The notes under the pieces were generated by a model. It made no database searches. It was not told the DNA's origin and worked only from the letters and a program-made list of their open reading frames with translations. The position numbers and the translations under genes were made by a program. Below are positions 45,484 through 53,626 of a DNA stretch of 64,000 bases, in pieces. Source of the DNA: Phreatobacter stygius (lineage in GTDB: Bacteria; Pseudomonadota; Alphaproteobacteria; Rhizobiales; Phreatobacteraceae); NCBI RefSeq assembly GCF_005144885.1, contig NZ_CP039690.1:620001-684000 (forward strand), in the 5' to 3' direction. How positions within the stretch are numbered: the first letter of the stretch is position 1; each line of letters starts with the position of its first letter.

Positions 45484-46695
45484 TCACGCCTGCGCCACCG
45501 GCCAGCGCCAGAAATCGGATCCCTCGCCGCTCAGCGCCCGGTGCAGCACCATGCGATGCACCTCGTCGGCGCCGTCGACGAGCCGCGCCTGGCGGGCATA
45601 ACGATAGATCCATTCGAGCACCGTATCCTTGGAATAGCCACGCGCGCCATTGATCTGGATCGCCACGTCGGCTGCCTGGTGCAAGGTATTGGCCGCCTGG
45701 ATCTTGGCCATCGAAACCTCCTTGCGGGCGAAATTGCCACGGTCGAGCTCCCAGGCCGCCTTCATCACCAGGAGCCGGCCGATCTCGATATTCATGGCGA
45801 GCCCGCCGAGCATCAGCTGGACGCTTTCCCGGTCGGCCAGCCTGACGCCGAAGCCGTGGCGCACCGCGGCATAGTCATTGGCGATCTCGACACACCGTTT
45901 GGCAAGACCGAGCCAGCGCATGCAATGGGTCAGCCGCGCCGGTCCGAGCCGGATCTGGGTGATTTTCATGCCCTGCCCTTCGCCCATCAGGACATCCTCG
46001 GGCTGCACGGTCAGGCCGTCGAAATCGATCTCGCAATGGCCGCCATGTTCTTCCGGGCCCATGATGCCGATGCGCCGGACGATGCGCCAGCCGGGCTGGT
46101 CGCGATGGAACAGGAAGGCGGTCAGCCCGCTGCGCGGATTGTCCGAGGTGCGCGCCACCAGGATGAAATGGGCGGCGGTCTCGGCGCCGGTGATGAACCA
46201 TTTGCGGCCGTGGATGCGATAGGAGCCGTCGGGCTGCTTGTCCGCCGTGGTCTGGATCATCGACGGGTCGGAGCCGCCGCCCGGGCTCGGCTCGGTCATG
46301 GCGAAGGCCGAGCGCACCTTGCCCTGGACGATCGGCTCGAGCCAGCGCCGCTTCTGGTCGGGCGTGGCGATCGCCTCCAGCACCATCATGTTGCCGTCGT
46401 CGGGGGCCGCCGAATTGAACACCGCCGGCCCGAAGATCGAGCGGTTCATCGCCTCGTAGCAGACCGCCATGCCCATGCGGCCGACGCCGAGGCCGCCGGT
46501 ATCCGGCTGCAGCTGCAGGCACCAGAGCCCCTGGGCGCGGGCCTTGGCTCGCATCCGGTCGAGCAGGCCGAGCTCGATATTCTCATGCGCATCATAGGCG
46601 GCGGGATCGGCCTCCAGCGGCAGGATCTCGGTGTCGACGAAGGCCGCGATGCGGGCACGCAGGTCATCGAGTTCAGGCGAAATCGTGAAATCCAT
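45484..46695 (-). CDS. Acyl-CoA dehydrogenase (ACAD10/11-like)
   Basis: A protein of 403 residues with the ACAD domains in order: helical N-terminus, beta domain with SAFAMTEPSPGGGSDPSMI and GRKWFITGAE, and a C-terminal helical domain with QINGARGYSKDTVLEWIYRYARQARLVDG. FAD-dependent alpha,beta-oxidation of an acyl-CoA. The start MDFTISPELDDLRARI is preceded by GGAGG. Together with the kinase gene it may metabolise 4-hydroxyacyl-CoAs. A palindromic operator lies 27 bases upstream. Confidence 0.88.
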   Translation of the reverse strand: MDFTISPELDDLRARIAAFVDTEILPLEADPAAYDAHENIELGLLDRMRAKARAQGLWCLQLQPDTGGLGVGRMGMAVCYEAMNRSIFGPAVFNSAAPDDGNMMVLEAIATPDQKRRWLEPIVQGKVRSAFAMTEPSPGGGSDPSMIQTTADKQPDGSYRIHGRKWFITGAETAAHFILVARTSDNPRSGLTAFLFHRDQPGWRIVRRIGIMGPEEHGGHCEIDFDGLTVQPEDVLMGEGQGMKITQIRLGPARLTHCMRWLGLAKRCVEIANDYAAVRHGFGVRLADRESVQLMLGGLAMNIEIGRLLVMKAAWELDRGNFARKEVSMAKIQAANTLHQAADVAIQINGARGYSKDTVLEWIYRYARQARLVDGADEVHRMVLHRALSGEGSDFWRWPVAQA

Positions 46696-46721
46696 CAGCC
46701 AACCTCCAGCTTAAAAATACG

Positions 46722-46735
46722 AGCGAGCGCTCGCT
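46722..46735. promoter_or_regulatory. 14-base palindrome, likely TetR operator
   Basis: AGCGAGCGCTCGCT is a perfect palindrome between the acyl-CoA dehydrogenase gene and the divergent TetR gene, in a locally AT-rich stretch (TTAAAAATACG before, TTATAAATT after) that could hold the promoter of the dehydrogenase operon. Confidence 0.55.
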
Positions 46736-46849
46736 TTATAAATTGGCATTTGCTGTGAGGCAATGGTACGAATGGCAGGTCCTGCGGTACGGCCAACCGC
46801 AGTGCAAGACTCTTGAACATGCTGACAATCTCGCAGCGCAAGGATTGGC

Positions 46850-47548
46850 ATGGACCGGCTCTCGACCTTTCAGGCGCAGCACGACCTGACGACCGAAGCG
46901 CTCTGCGCCCGCATCCTGGCGCGTCACCGCGAGGCCATCCGGGTCAAGAAGCCGCATGTCGCCACCGCCAATCTCGCCCGCATCATCGATGCGACGCTGA
47001 AGCTCGCGAACCGCACCTCGTTCCATTCGATGACGGTGCGCGACCTGGTTGGCGAAACCGGTCTCAGCATGGGCGCGCTCTATGCCTATTTCGACACCAA
47101 GGACACGCTCTTGGCGATGATCCTCGACACCGTCTCCGGCGTCGTCACCGAGGTGCTGGACCAGCCACCGGCCGAGGTCGCCGACGAGCCCGTGGCGCGG
47201 CTCGCCTGGTTCATCCGCACCCATGTCTTCCTGTCGGAGACCATGCTGCCCTGGTTCGTCTTCTCCTATATGGAAGCCAAGGCCTTTCCGCCGAGAGAGC
47301 GCCGGAAGGCGACGGCCAGCGAACAGCGCACCGAGGCGATGATCTCGGCCGTGCTGGAGGCTGGCCAGGCCAAGGGCCGTTTCCGGGTCGACAACATCGA
47401 AATGACCGCCGCCCTGATCAAGCCGATGATCCAGGACTGGTATGTCAAACGCGCCAAATACCGGAAACGCAATGTCGGCCCGGAGGCCTTCGCCCTGGCG
47501 CTGATCGGCTTTGTCGAGGCCTCGATCCTGAAGCGGCGGCGCGCCTGA
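46850..47548 (+). CDS. TetR family transcriptional regulator
   Basis: A protein of 232 residues. Helix-turn-helix near residues 40-85: IDATLKLANRTSFHSMTVRDLVGETGLSMGALYAYFDTKDTLL (residues 46-88, typical TetR pattern). The C-terminal ligand-binding domain is all-helical. Divergent from the ACAD/kinase operon, with a palindrome between, so repression relieved by an acyl-CoA is likely. A GC-rich hairpin (GCGCCGG-CCGC-CCGGCGC, 47550-47567) follows the stop. Confidence 0.88.
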   Translation: MDRLSTFQAQHDLTTEALCARILARHREAIRVKKPHVATANLARIIDATLKLANRTSFHSMTVRDLVGETGLSMGALYAYFDTKDTLLAMILDTVSGVVTEVLDQPPAEVADEPVARLAWFIRTHVFLSETMLPWFVFSYMEAKAFPPRERRKATASEQRTEAMISAVLEAGQAKGRFRVDNIEMTAALIKPMIQDWYVKRAKYRKRNVGPEAFALALIGFVEASILKRRRA

Positions 47549-47745
47549 CGCGCCGGCCGCCCGGCGCGGGACTGCCGCCCTTTGTCCTTATCGCTTTTTT
47601 ATTTGACTTGAGCGCCCGGCGGGAGCATTGGGCCCGCAACGGCGGTCGAGCCTGCTCGCCGCCGGATCTGATGAGACCTCAACGACAATGCCCAGCGACA
47701 GTAGCAGTCGATTGTCCAAGCCGTTGACGGCGCGCGTGCCGGCCT

Positions 47746-47760
47746 GATCTCTCAGAGATC
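47746..47760. promoter_or_regulatory. GATCTCT-C-AGAGATC dyad
   Basis: A perfect 7-base-arm inverted repeat immediately upstream of the leader hairpin of the ABC permease gene. It could be a repressor site or a first small hairpin of the leader RNA. TTGACG at 47724-47729 is a possible -35 element upstream. Confidence 0.35.
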
Positions 47761-47809
47761 GGCTCACCCGTGATCGTCGCGGCCGACGATCACGCCCAAA
47801 AGGTGAGCC
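47761..47809 (+). promoter_or_regulatory. Long leader hairpin sequestering the ribosome binding site
   Basis: GGCTCACC (47761-47768) pairs with GGTGAGCC (47802-47809). Inside it CGTGATCGTCG (47769-47779) pairs with CGACGATCACG (47784-47794) around a CGGC loop. A 7-base bulge CCCAAAA separates the stems on the 3' side. The lower stem contains the AGGTGAG ribosome site and ends at the ATG (47810), so translation of the permease would be blocked when folded. No known riboswitch class recognised. Confidence 0.5.
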
Positions 47810-49561
47810 ATGAATTCCCGCCCGATCTTCGGGGCCATGCGGCAGGCGCCGCTCGGCCTGCGCCTCGGCGCCTATGCCCCCAATCTGTTCGATCTCGTCG
47901 CCTTCATCCTGGTGATCGGCGTCCTGAGCCTGATCGCCCATTCGATCGAGGACATGCGGGCGCCGCTCGCCGCCCTCGACATCGCGCCGGTGCGTCTCGA
48001 CCCCTGGCTGCTGCCGGAATATGCCGCCCGCACGGCGCTCAGGCTGTTCGCCGCCATGGCCGCCTCGCTGGTCTTCACCTTCATCGTCGCGACGCTCGCC
48101 GCCAAGAGCCGCCGGGCCGCCATGGTGATCATCCCGATGCTGGACATTCTCCAGTCGGTGCCGGTGCTCGGCTTCCTCACCTTCACCGTGATGTTCTTCC
48201 TGCGGCTGTTCCCGGGCAGCCAGCTCGGCGCCGAATGCGCGGCGATCTTCGCCATTTTCACCGCTCAGGCCTGGAACATGGCCTTTTCCTTCTATCAGTC
48301 GCTGCGCACCGTGCCCGGCGACCTCGCCGAGGTCAGCCGGCAGTTCCAGTTCTCGCCCTGGCTGCGCTTCTGGCGGCTGGAGGCGCCTTTCGCCGTGCCG
48401 GGCCTCGTCTGGAACGCCATGATGTCCATGTCGGGCGCCTGGTTCTTCGTCGTCGCTTCGGAAGCGATCTCGGTCGGCGACGTCACCATCGCCCTGCCCG
48501 GCATCGGCTCCTGGCTGGCGCTCGCCATCGAGCAGCGCAACATGACCGGCGTGGCGCTGGCGGTGGCCGCCATTGCCGTCACCATCCTGATCTATGACCA
48601 GCTCGTGTTCCGCCCGATCGTCGCCTGGGCCGACAAGTTCCGCTTCGAGACGACGGCCGCCCAGCAGCGGCCGCAATCCTGGGTCTTCGACCTCCTGCGC
48701 AAGACCCGGCTGATCAAGGGCCTGGTCCAGCCATTCGGCTGGGTCGTCGGCCTGATCGGCCGGCTGGCGGCCAGGACCAATAGCCGGGCGCCGGTCGCCC
48801 TGCCGCGCCTCGCCGGGCCGATCGCCGGCGCCGCCTGGTTCGTCCTGGTCGGCGCCGCGGTCGCCTACGGGCTCTGGCAGATCGTCGCCTATCTCTCGGC
48901 AACTCTCGCGCCGGCCGATGTCGTCACGGCGGTCGGTTATGGGCTGATCACGCTCGTCCGGGTGCTCGTGCTGATCGCGCTCGCCTCGCTCGTCTGGGTG
49001 CCGATCGGCGTCTGGATCGGGCTCCGGCCGGCGGTGGCCCAGAAGGTCCAGCCGATCGCCCAGTTCCTCGCCGCCTTTCCGGCCAATGTGCTGTTTCCTT
49101 TCGCCGTCGTGCTGATCGTCTCGTTCAGGCTCGACCCGGATATCTGGCTGTCGCCGCTGATGGTGCTCGGCACCCAGTGGTACATCCTGTTCAACGTCAT
49201 CGCCGGCGCCAGCGCCTTTCCGACCGACCTGCGCGAGGTCTCGACCCTGTTCCGGCTGAAGACCCAGCAATGGTGGCGGCGGGTCATCCTGCCCGGCATC
49301 TTCCCCTATTACGTCACCGGCGCGCTGACCGCCTCGGGCGGCTCCTGGAACGCCAGCATCGTCGCCGAGGTGGCGAGCTGGGGCGACACCAAGCTCCGGG
49401 CGGCCGGCCTCGGCTCCTATATCGCCGAGGCGACCACATCGGGCGACTATCCCCGCGTGGTGCTCGGCGTCGCGGTCATGTCGCTGTTCGTCGTGATCTT
49501 CAACCAGGTGCTCTGGCGGCCGCTTTATCGCTTCGCCGAGCGTCGTCTCACCCTGAACTGA
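47810..49561 (+). CDS. NitT/TauT-type ABC transporter, fused double permease
   Basis: A protein of 583 residues made of two homologous permease halves. The first half (about 25-270) has the coupling region TVPGDLAEVSRQFQFSPWLRFWRLEAP, and the second (about 330-570) has FPTDLREVSTLFRLKTQQWWRRVILPG. Each half has five to six membrane segments. Both belong to the nitrate/sulfonate/bicarbonate family. ATG 47810 lies at the foot of a leader hairpin. The ATPase gene follows 11 bases later. No binding-protein gene is present beside it. Confidence 0.85.
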   Translation: MNSRPIFGAMRQAPLGLRLGAYAPNLFDLVAFILVIGVLSLIAHSIEDMRAPLAALDIAPVRLDPWLLPEYAARTALRLFAAMAASLVFTFIVATLAAKSRRAAMVIIPMLDILQSVPVLGFLTFTVMFFLRLFPGSQLGAECAAIFAIFTAQAWNMAFSFYQSLRTVPGDLAEVSRQFQFSPWLRFWRLEAPFAVPGLVWNAMMSMSGAWFFVVASEAISVGDVTIALPGIGSWLALAIEQRNMTGVALAVAAIAVTILIYDQLVFRPIVAWADKFRFETTAAQQRPQSWVFDLLRKTRLIKGLVQPFGWVVGLIGRLAARTNSRAPVALPRLAGPIAGAAWFVLVGAAVAYGLWQIVAYLSATLAPADVVTAVGYGLITLVRVLVLIALASLVWVPIGVWIGLRPAVAQKVQPIAQFLAAFPANVLFPFAVVLIVSFRLDPDIWLSPLMVLGTQWYILFNVIAGASAFPTDLREVSTLFRLKTQQWWRRVILPGIFPYYVTGALTASGGSWNASIVAEVASWGDTKLRAAGLGSYIAEATTSGDYPRVVLGVAVMSLFVVIFNQVLWRPLYRFAERRLTLN

Positions 49562-49572
49562 CGGAGGCACCG

Positions 49573-50913
49573 ATGATGAGCCACACCGTGAATGCCCCGC
49601 CGGCGCCCGCCGCCACCAGCCAGAAAGCCCTGGTCCAGGTGAAAAACCTGCGCCACCTCTACCAGAAGGGCTCGGCGAGCGACCTCCTGGTGCTCGACGA
49701 CGTCCAGCTCGCGCTGCGCGACAACGAGATCGTCTCGCTGCTCGGCCGTTCCGGCTCGGGCAAATCGACGCTGTTGCGCATCATTGCCGGCCTGATGCCG
49801 GCAAGCGCCGGCTCGATCACCATTGACGGCGAGCCGGTCGCCGGACCGGCACGCCAGGTCGCCATGGTGTTCCAGTCCTTTGCCCTGTTTCCCTGGCTGA
49901 CCGTCCTGGACAATGTCGAGATCGGCCTGGAAGCCCAGGGCGTCGCGCCGGCCGAGCGGCGCAAGCGGGCGCTTGCCGCCATCGACCTGATCGGCCTCGA
50001 CGGCTTCGAGAGCGCCTATCCGAAGGAGCTTTCCGGCGGCATGCGCCAGCGGGTCGGGTTGGCCCGTGCGCTGGTCGTCCACCCGCAGGTCCTGCTGATG
50101 GACGAACCGTTCTCGGCGCTCGACGTCTTGACCGCCGAGACCCTGCGCACCGACCTGCTCGATCTCTGGGGCGAAGGCCGCATGCCGATCCGCTCGATCC
50201 TGCTGGTCACCCACAATATCGAGGAGGCGGTGCTGATGTCCGACCGCATCCTGGTGTTCTCGTCCAATCCCGGCCGGGTCATCGCCGAGATCAAGGTCGA
50301 ACTGCCGCAACCGCGCAACCGCCTGGATCCGGCGTTCCGCCAGATCGTCGACGACATCTATGCCCGCATGACCGCCAAGGCGACGTCACCGGCCCAGCGC
50401 GGCGGAACGTTCCTCGGCTCGGGCATCGGCATGGTGCTGCCGCAGGTCTCGACCAATGAACTGGCCGGCCTGATGGAGGCGGTCCTGGGGCCGCCGCATC
50501 ACGGCCGGGCGGCGCTGCAGGCGCTCGCCTCGGAACTGCAGCTCGAGGTCGACGAACTCTTCCCGATCGCCGAGACCCTGCAGCTGCTGCGTTTCGCCGA
50601 ACTCGACGCCGGCACGGTCAGGCTGACCGAGGAAGGCCGGCGTTTTGCCGCGAGCGAGGTCGACGCCCGCAAGAACCTGTTCGCCCAGCACCTCATCGCC
50701 TATGTGCCGCTCGCCGCCCATATCCGGCGCGTGCTCGACGAGCGGCCGAGCCACCGCGCGCCGGCCGCCCGCTTCCGCGACGAGCTGGAAGACCACATGT
50801 CGGAGAATTTCGCCGAACAGACGCTCGGCGGTGTCACCTCCTGGGCGCGTTATGCCGAGGCCTTGGCCTTCGACCAGGCGGCCGGCATGTTCAGCCTGGA
50901 GAACCCGGATTGA
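49573..50913 (+). CDS. NitT/TauT-type ABC transporter ATPase with C-terminal AAA-associated domain
   Basis: A protein of 446 residues. The ATPase domain covers about 20-270: Walker A GRSGSGKST, signature LSGGMRQRVGLARAL, Walker B VLLMDEP, switch VTHNIEE. A 150-residue C-terminal extension follows (QVSTNELAGLMEAVLGPPH, LTEEGRRFAASEVDARKNLF), a helical winged domain of the AAA-associated C-terminal type that may sense a ligand or regulate the ATPase. ATG 49573 or 49576 after GGAGG. Operon with the fused permease. Confidence 0.87.
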   Translation: MMSHTVNAPPAPAATSQKALVQVKNLRHLYQKGSASDLLVLDDVQLALRDNEIVSLLGRSGSGKSTLLRIIAGLMPASAGSITIDGEPVAGPARQVAMVFQSFALFPWLTVLDNVEIGLEAQGVAPAERRKRALAAIDLIGLDGFESAYPKELSGGMRQRVGLARALVVHPQVLLMDEPFSALDVLTAETLRTDLLDLWGEGRMPIRSILLVTHNIEEAVLMSDRILVFSSNPGRVIAEIKVELPQPRNRLDPAFRQIVDDIYARMTAKATSPAQRGGTFLGSGIGMVLPQVSTNELAGLMEAVLGPPHHGRAALQALASELQLEVDELFPIAETLQLLRFAELDAGTVRLTEEGRRFAASEVDARKNLFAQHLIAYVPLAAHIRRVLDERPSHRAPAARFRDELEDHMSENFAEQTLGGVTSWARYAEALAFDQAAGMFSLENPD

Positions 50914-50975
50914 GGGGAGTGAAGGATCCGGATCGACGCAGCGGAGAATGGTTCCGTGGACCGTCCTGAAAGCAA

Positions 50976-51033
50976 AAAGCTCAACGCGATCAACCCTCTC
51001 CAATCGGGAGAGGGTTGATTCAGTTGCGCTTTT
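50976..51033. repeat. Family III palindromic repeat, copy 2 (bidirectional terminator-like)
   Basis: A perfect 13-base stem ATCAACCCTCTCC/GGAGAGGGTTGAT (50989-51001, 51007-51019), with outer complementary ends AAAAAGC...GCTTTT. Located between the convergent ABC ATPase and MBL genes. T-runs on both strands suit bidirectional termination. Confidence 0.75.
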
Positions 51034-51054
51034 CGCCCGGCGAGCCTCTCCAGC

Positions 51055-52116
51055 TCACACCACCGCGTAGAGATGCGCGGCCTCGCCCAGCCCGTTCCGC
51101 ACCACCCGCTTTTGCCGGATCAGCAGATTGAGATGGGCGAGCGTCTCGCCGACCGCAAATTTCATCTGGCGATGTTCCAGCGCGCGCCGGAACAGCCGGC
51201 TGGCGATGTCGGCCGCCGTGCGCGGCTGGTCGCAAATGCCGATGATCTGGTCGAGCCGCCGCGCGTGGCCGGCGAGCAGGGCGTCGATGCGTTCGTGCAG
51301 CCCATGGAACGGCGCGCCATGCGAGGGCAGCACCAGGGTTTCCGGCGGCAGCGCCTTGAAGCGGTCGAGTGCTGCAAGATAATCGCCGAGCGGATCGCCC
51401 TCCGGCTCGGCGGCGACCACGCCGATATAAGGCGAGATGGTCTCCAGCACGTGGTCGGCCGCGATCAACAGATTGCGCCCGGCGTCGAACAGGCAGATCT
51501 GCTCGGGTGCATGGCCGGCGGCGGCCAGCACCTGCCAGCGCGTGTCGCCGATCACCACGTCGTCGCCGTCGCGCAGCCGGACGAAGCAGGCCGGCAGAGG
51601 CTTGACCGCACTGGTGTAGAAAGCCTGGGTCTGGGCGAGATAGGCCAGGAACCCGTCGGAGCAGCCGGCCATGCGATGCAGCCTCTGCTGCTGCGTGAGC
51701 GCCAGCCCGGCATCCTCGCTGAGCGCGGCGCGGGCCTGCAGCCATTCGGTCCTGGCCATCCAGAGCGGCGCGCCGAACCGCGCGCAGAGCCAGCCGGCAA
51801 GGCCGACATGGTCGAGATGAAAATGGGTGACGATCACCCGGGTCACCGGCCGTCCGGCCAGGTGATCGGCGAAGACCTGTTCCCACAGGGTCTTGCTGGC
51901 GGCATCGCCGGTGCCGGTATCGATGATGGTCCAGCCCGCGCCGTCCTCGACCAGCCAGGCATTGACATGCCAGGGCGAGAAGGGGACCGGCAGCCTGACC
52001 GAGAACAGGCCAGCGGCGACCTGCGCCGGCGCGACGCAGCCGCTGGCGGCCAATGCGCCCTGGTCGATGCCTTGCCGTTCTGCCGTCGAATGAGCCCGAC
52101 CTGCCTGCGCCAACAC
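51055..52116 (-). CDS. MBL-fold metallo-hydrolase
   Basis: A protein of 353 residues of the metallo-beta-lactamase fold. The metal motif THFHLDHVG (residues 97-105, HxHxDH) is complete, with further ligands in AAGHAPEQICL (GH) and LLIAADH. The N-terminal strand pair is NAWLVEDGAGWTIIDTGTG. A C-terminal helical extension (AADIASRLFRRALEHRQMKFAVGETLAHLNLL) resembles the winged-helix tail of the LACTB2 group. The substrate is unknown; thioester or phosphodiester hydrolysis is possible given the acyl-CoA genes nearby. Confidence 0.85.
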   Translation of the reverse strand: MLAQAGRAHSTAERQGIDQGALAASGCVAPAQVAAGLFSVRLPVPFSPWHVNAWLVEDGAGWTIIDTGTGDAASKTLWEQVFADHLAGRPVTRVIVTHFHLDHVGLAGWLCARFGAPLWMARTEWLQARAALSEDAGLALTQQQRLHRMAGCSDGFLAYLAQTQAFYTSAVKPLPACFVRLRDGDDVVIGDTRWQVLAAAGHAPEQICLFDAGRNLLIAADHVLETISPYIGVVAAEPEGDPLGDYLAALDRFKALPPETLVLPSHGAPFHGLHERIDALLAGHARRLDQIIGICDQPRTAADIASRLFRRALEHRQMKFAVGETLAHLNLLIRQKRVVRNGLGEAAHLYAVV

Positions 52117-52428
52117 TGCGAAACCCCTTGGATGACCCGAAAGCGGCGAGCCTGATCCACTCGCGCTTCATGAAATATATTTCCGCAGCGCGAAAATAGC
52201 ACCTCCTTTCGGCCAGGCCAGCACGCAGGCGGCGCAGACCAGCCAAGCGGCCGGCATCGCCATCAGTCGTTCGACGGATATGCGGAATTGATTTCTGAAA
52301 GGAGGCCCATGCCTGAGCCGGAACACCGCGCCCTCCCGGTCCTCCGGGGGATGGACTTTCGCACCGATCTCGGCGATCTCGTCGGCCTCGCCGCCGGCAA
52401 GGCAAGGTCCCGCTGAAAGGCTTATCCG
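52117..52428. other. Divergent intergenic region between the MBL and MaoC-like genes, 312 bases
   Basis: An AT-rich patch (GAAATATATTTCC, 52171-52183, itself a palindrome GGAAATATATTTC-like) near the MBL end is a likely promoter or operator zone. The rest holds only a possible 35-codon frame (listed separately). Confidence 0.35.
52309..52416 (+). CDS. Possible 35-residue small ORF with strong ribosome binding site
   Basis: AAAGGAGG lies just before ATG 52309, and the frame runs MPEPEHRALPVLRGMDFRTD and on to TGA 52416, 12 bases before the MaoC-like start. It may be a leader peptide coupling translation of the next gene, or the remnant of a larger acyl-CoA enzyme. There is no homology I can name. 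Confidence 0.3.
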   Translation: MPEPEHRALPVLRGMDFRTDLGDLVGLAAGKARSR

Positions 52429-53280
52429 ATGAGCGATGCCAATGATCATGTGAAGGCCTGGATCGGCCGCGAAGAGACGATCCGGGACAGCCTGGGCCTG
52501 ACCCCGGCGCGCCTGCTGGCGGCGACGCTCGACGACCGGCAGGCGCGGTTCGAAACCGGCGACGCCGTGCCGGTCTGCTGGCAATGGCTGTATTTTTTGC
52601 CTGCGGCGCCACAGGGCGAGATCGGGCCGGACGGCCACCCGAAGCGTGGCGGCTTCCTGCCGCCAGTCGAGCTGCCCCAGCGCATGTTCGCGGGCGCGGA
52701 GATCACGGTGCATGCACCCCTGCGCTTCGGCCTCCCGGCCGAGCGGCGCGGCATTATCCGTGACGTCACGCCGAAGACCGGCAAGAGCGGCCCGCTGGTC
52801 TTCGTCACCGTCGATTACGAGTTCCACCAGGATGGCCGGCATTGCCTGACCGAACGCCAGTCGATCGTCTACAAGGACGCCGGCCGGCCGCAAGCCGCCG
52901 GCGGCGAGGCCGGAGCCACCCCGTCCTTCGGCGCGTCATGGTCACGCCGGATCAACCCGGATCCGGTGCTGCTGTTCCGCTTTTCCGCGCTGACCTTCAA
53001 CAGCCACCGCATCCATTACGACCGGCCCTATGCGACCGAGGTCGAGCATTATCCCGACCTGGTGGTGCACGGCCCGCTGATCGCGGTCTGCCTCGCCGAC
53101 CTCCTGAGGGTGGAGGCTGGCCGGCCCTTGAGCTTCTTCAAGTTCCGCGCCGAAGCGCCGCTGTTCGTCACGGCGCCCTTCGAAGTCGTCGGGCGGGCGG
53201 CTGGTGAGGCTGGGGCGGAGCTGAAGGCGGTCGGGCCAGGCGGGGTGACCGCGATGAGCGCGTCGGCGATTTTCGCGTGA
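52429..53280 (+). CDS. MaoC-like dehydratase (mesaconyl-C4-CoA/3-methylfumaryl-CoA hydratase-like)
   Basis: A protein of 283 residues with two hotdog-fold halves. The C-terminal half has LTFNSHRIHYDRPYATEVEHYP and LVVHGPLIAVCLADLL, the hydratase-2 pattern with catalytic His/Asp-like region. The N-terminal FAS1-like half has WQWLYFLPAAPQGEIGPDGHPKRGGFLPP. This double-hotdog layout is that of mesaconyl-C4-CoA hydratase and FAS1-like dehydratases. It hydrates an enoyl-CoA; the exact substrate is unknown. Confidence 0.83.
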   Translation: MSDANDHVKAWIGREETIRDSLGLTPARLLAATLDDRQARFETGDAVPVCWQWLYFLPAAPQGEIGPDGHPKRGGFLPPVELPQRMFAGAEITVHAPLRFGLPAERRGIIRDVTPKTGKSGPLVFVTVDYEFHQDGRHCLTERQSIVYKDAGRPQAAGGEAGATPSFGASWSRRINPDPVLLFRFSALTFNSHRIHYDRPYATEVEHYPDLVVHGPLIAVCLADLLRVEAGRPLSFFKFRAEAPLFVTAPFEVVGRAAGEAGAELKAVGPGGVTAMSASAIFA

Positions 53281-53336
53281 TGAGAAGGTAATCGCGCGGT
53301 GCCGATGCAGCGCCAGCCTGCGCGGGAAACGCCGAC

Positions 53337-53488
53337 GTCACCCCCGGCCGAGCGCAGCGAGGGGAAGGGGGTCCAGGGCCGCCTCATCGGCGCTTGCCGT
53401 GCATGTCGGTGACGTGATTTCATCGTGTCGAGGATCCCGCTCTGCAACTCCTGGACCCCCTTCCCTCGCTTCGCTCGCCGGGGGTGAC
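53337..53488. repeat. Family II inverted-repeat element, copy 2
   Basis: A 152-base element with terminal inverted arms (GTCACCCCCGGC... and ...GCCGGGGGTGAC) related to the 12171-12366 element, including the GGAAGGGGGTCCAGG segment. The arms here have two small indels. It lies in the 346-base convergent gap between the MaoC-like and thiolase genes; the rest of the gap holds the thiolase terminator. Confidence 0.75.
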
Positions 53489-53560
53489 GGATGGTTCCCG
53501 CATCAACGCGAAACCATCAGCCTCACGCCTGCCAAGCCTACCGCTCCCGCCACCCCACTC

Positions 53561-53598
53561 ACAAAAAGGCCTGCCCCCTCGGGAGGGAGGGGGCAGGC
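53561..53598 (-). terminator. Intrinsic terminator of the thiolase operon
   Basis: GCCTGCCCCCTC (53569-53580) and GAGGGGGCAGGC (53587-53598) form a perfect 12-base stem with a 6-base loop. On the minus strand it is followed by CTTTTTGTG. It lies 28 bases beyond the thiolase stop. Confidence 0.88.
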
Positions 53599-53626
53599 TC
53601 GGGGCATCGATCGCTGAAGCGCCGGA

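Noticed and set aside
47761-47809. Assignment of the leader hairpin to a guanidine (ykkC or mini-ykkC) or xanthine (NMT1) riboswitch
   Set aside because: These classes precede similar transporters, but the loop is CGGC rather than ACGR and I see none of their conserved internal-loop sequences.
47588-49570. A minus-strand frame of 660 codons opposite the fused permease
   Set aside because: Shadow of the permease gene with no family resemblance.
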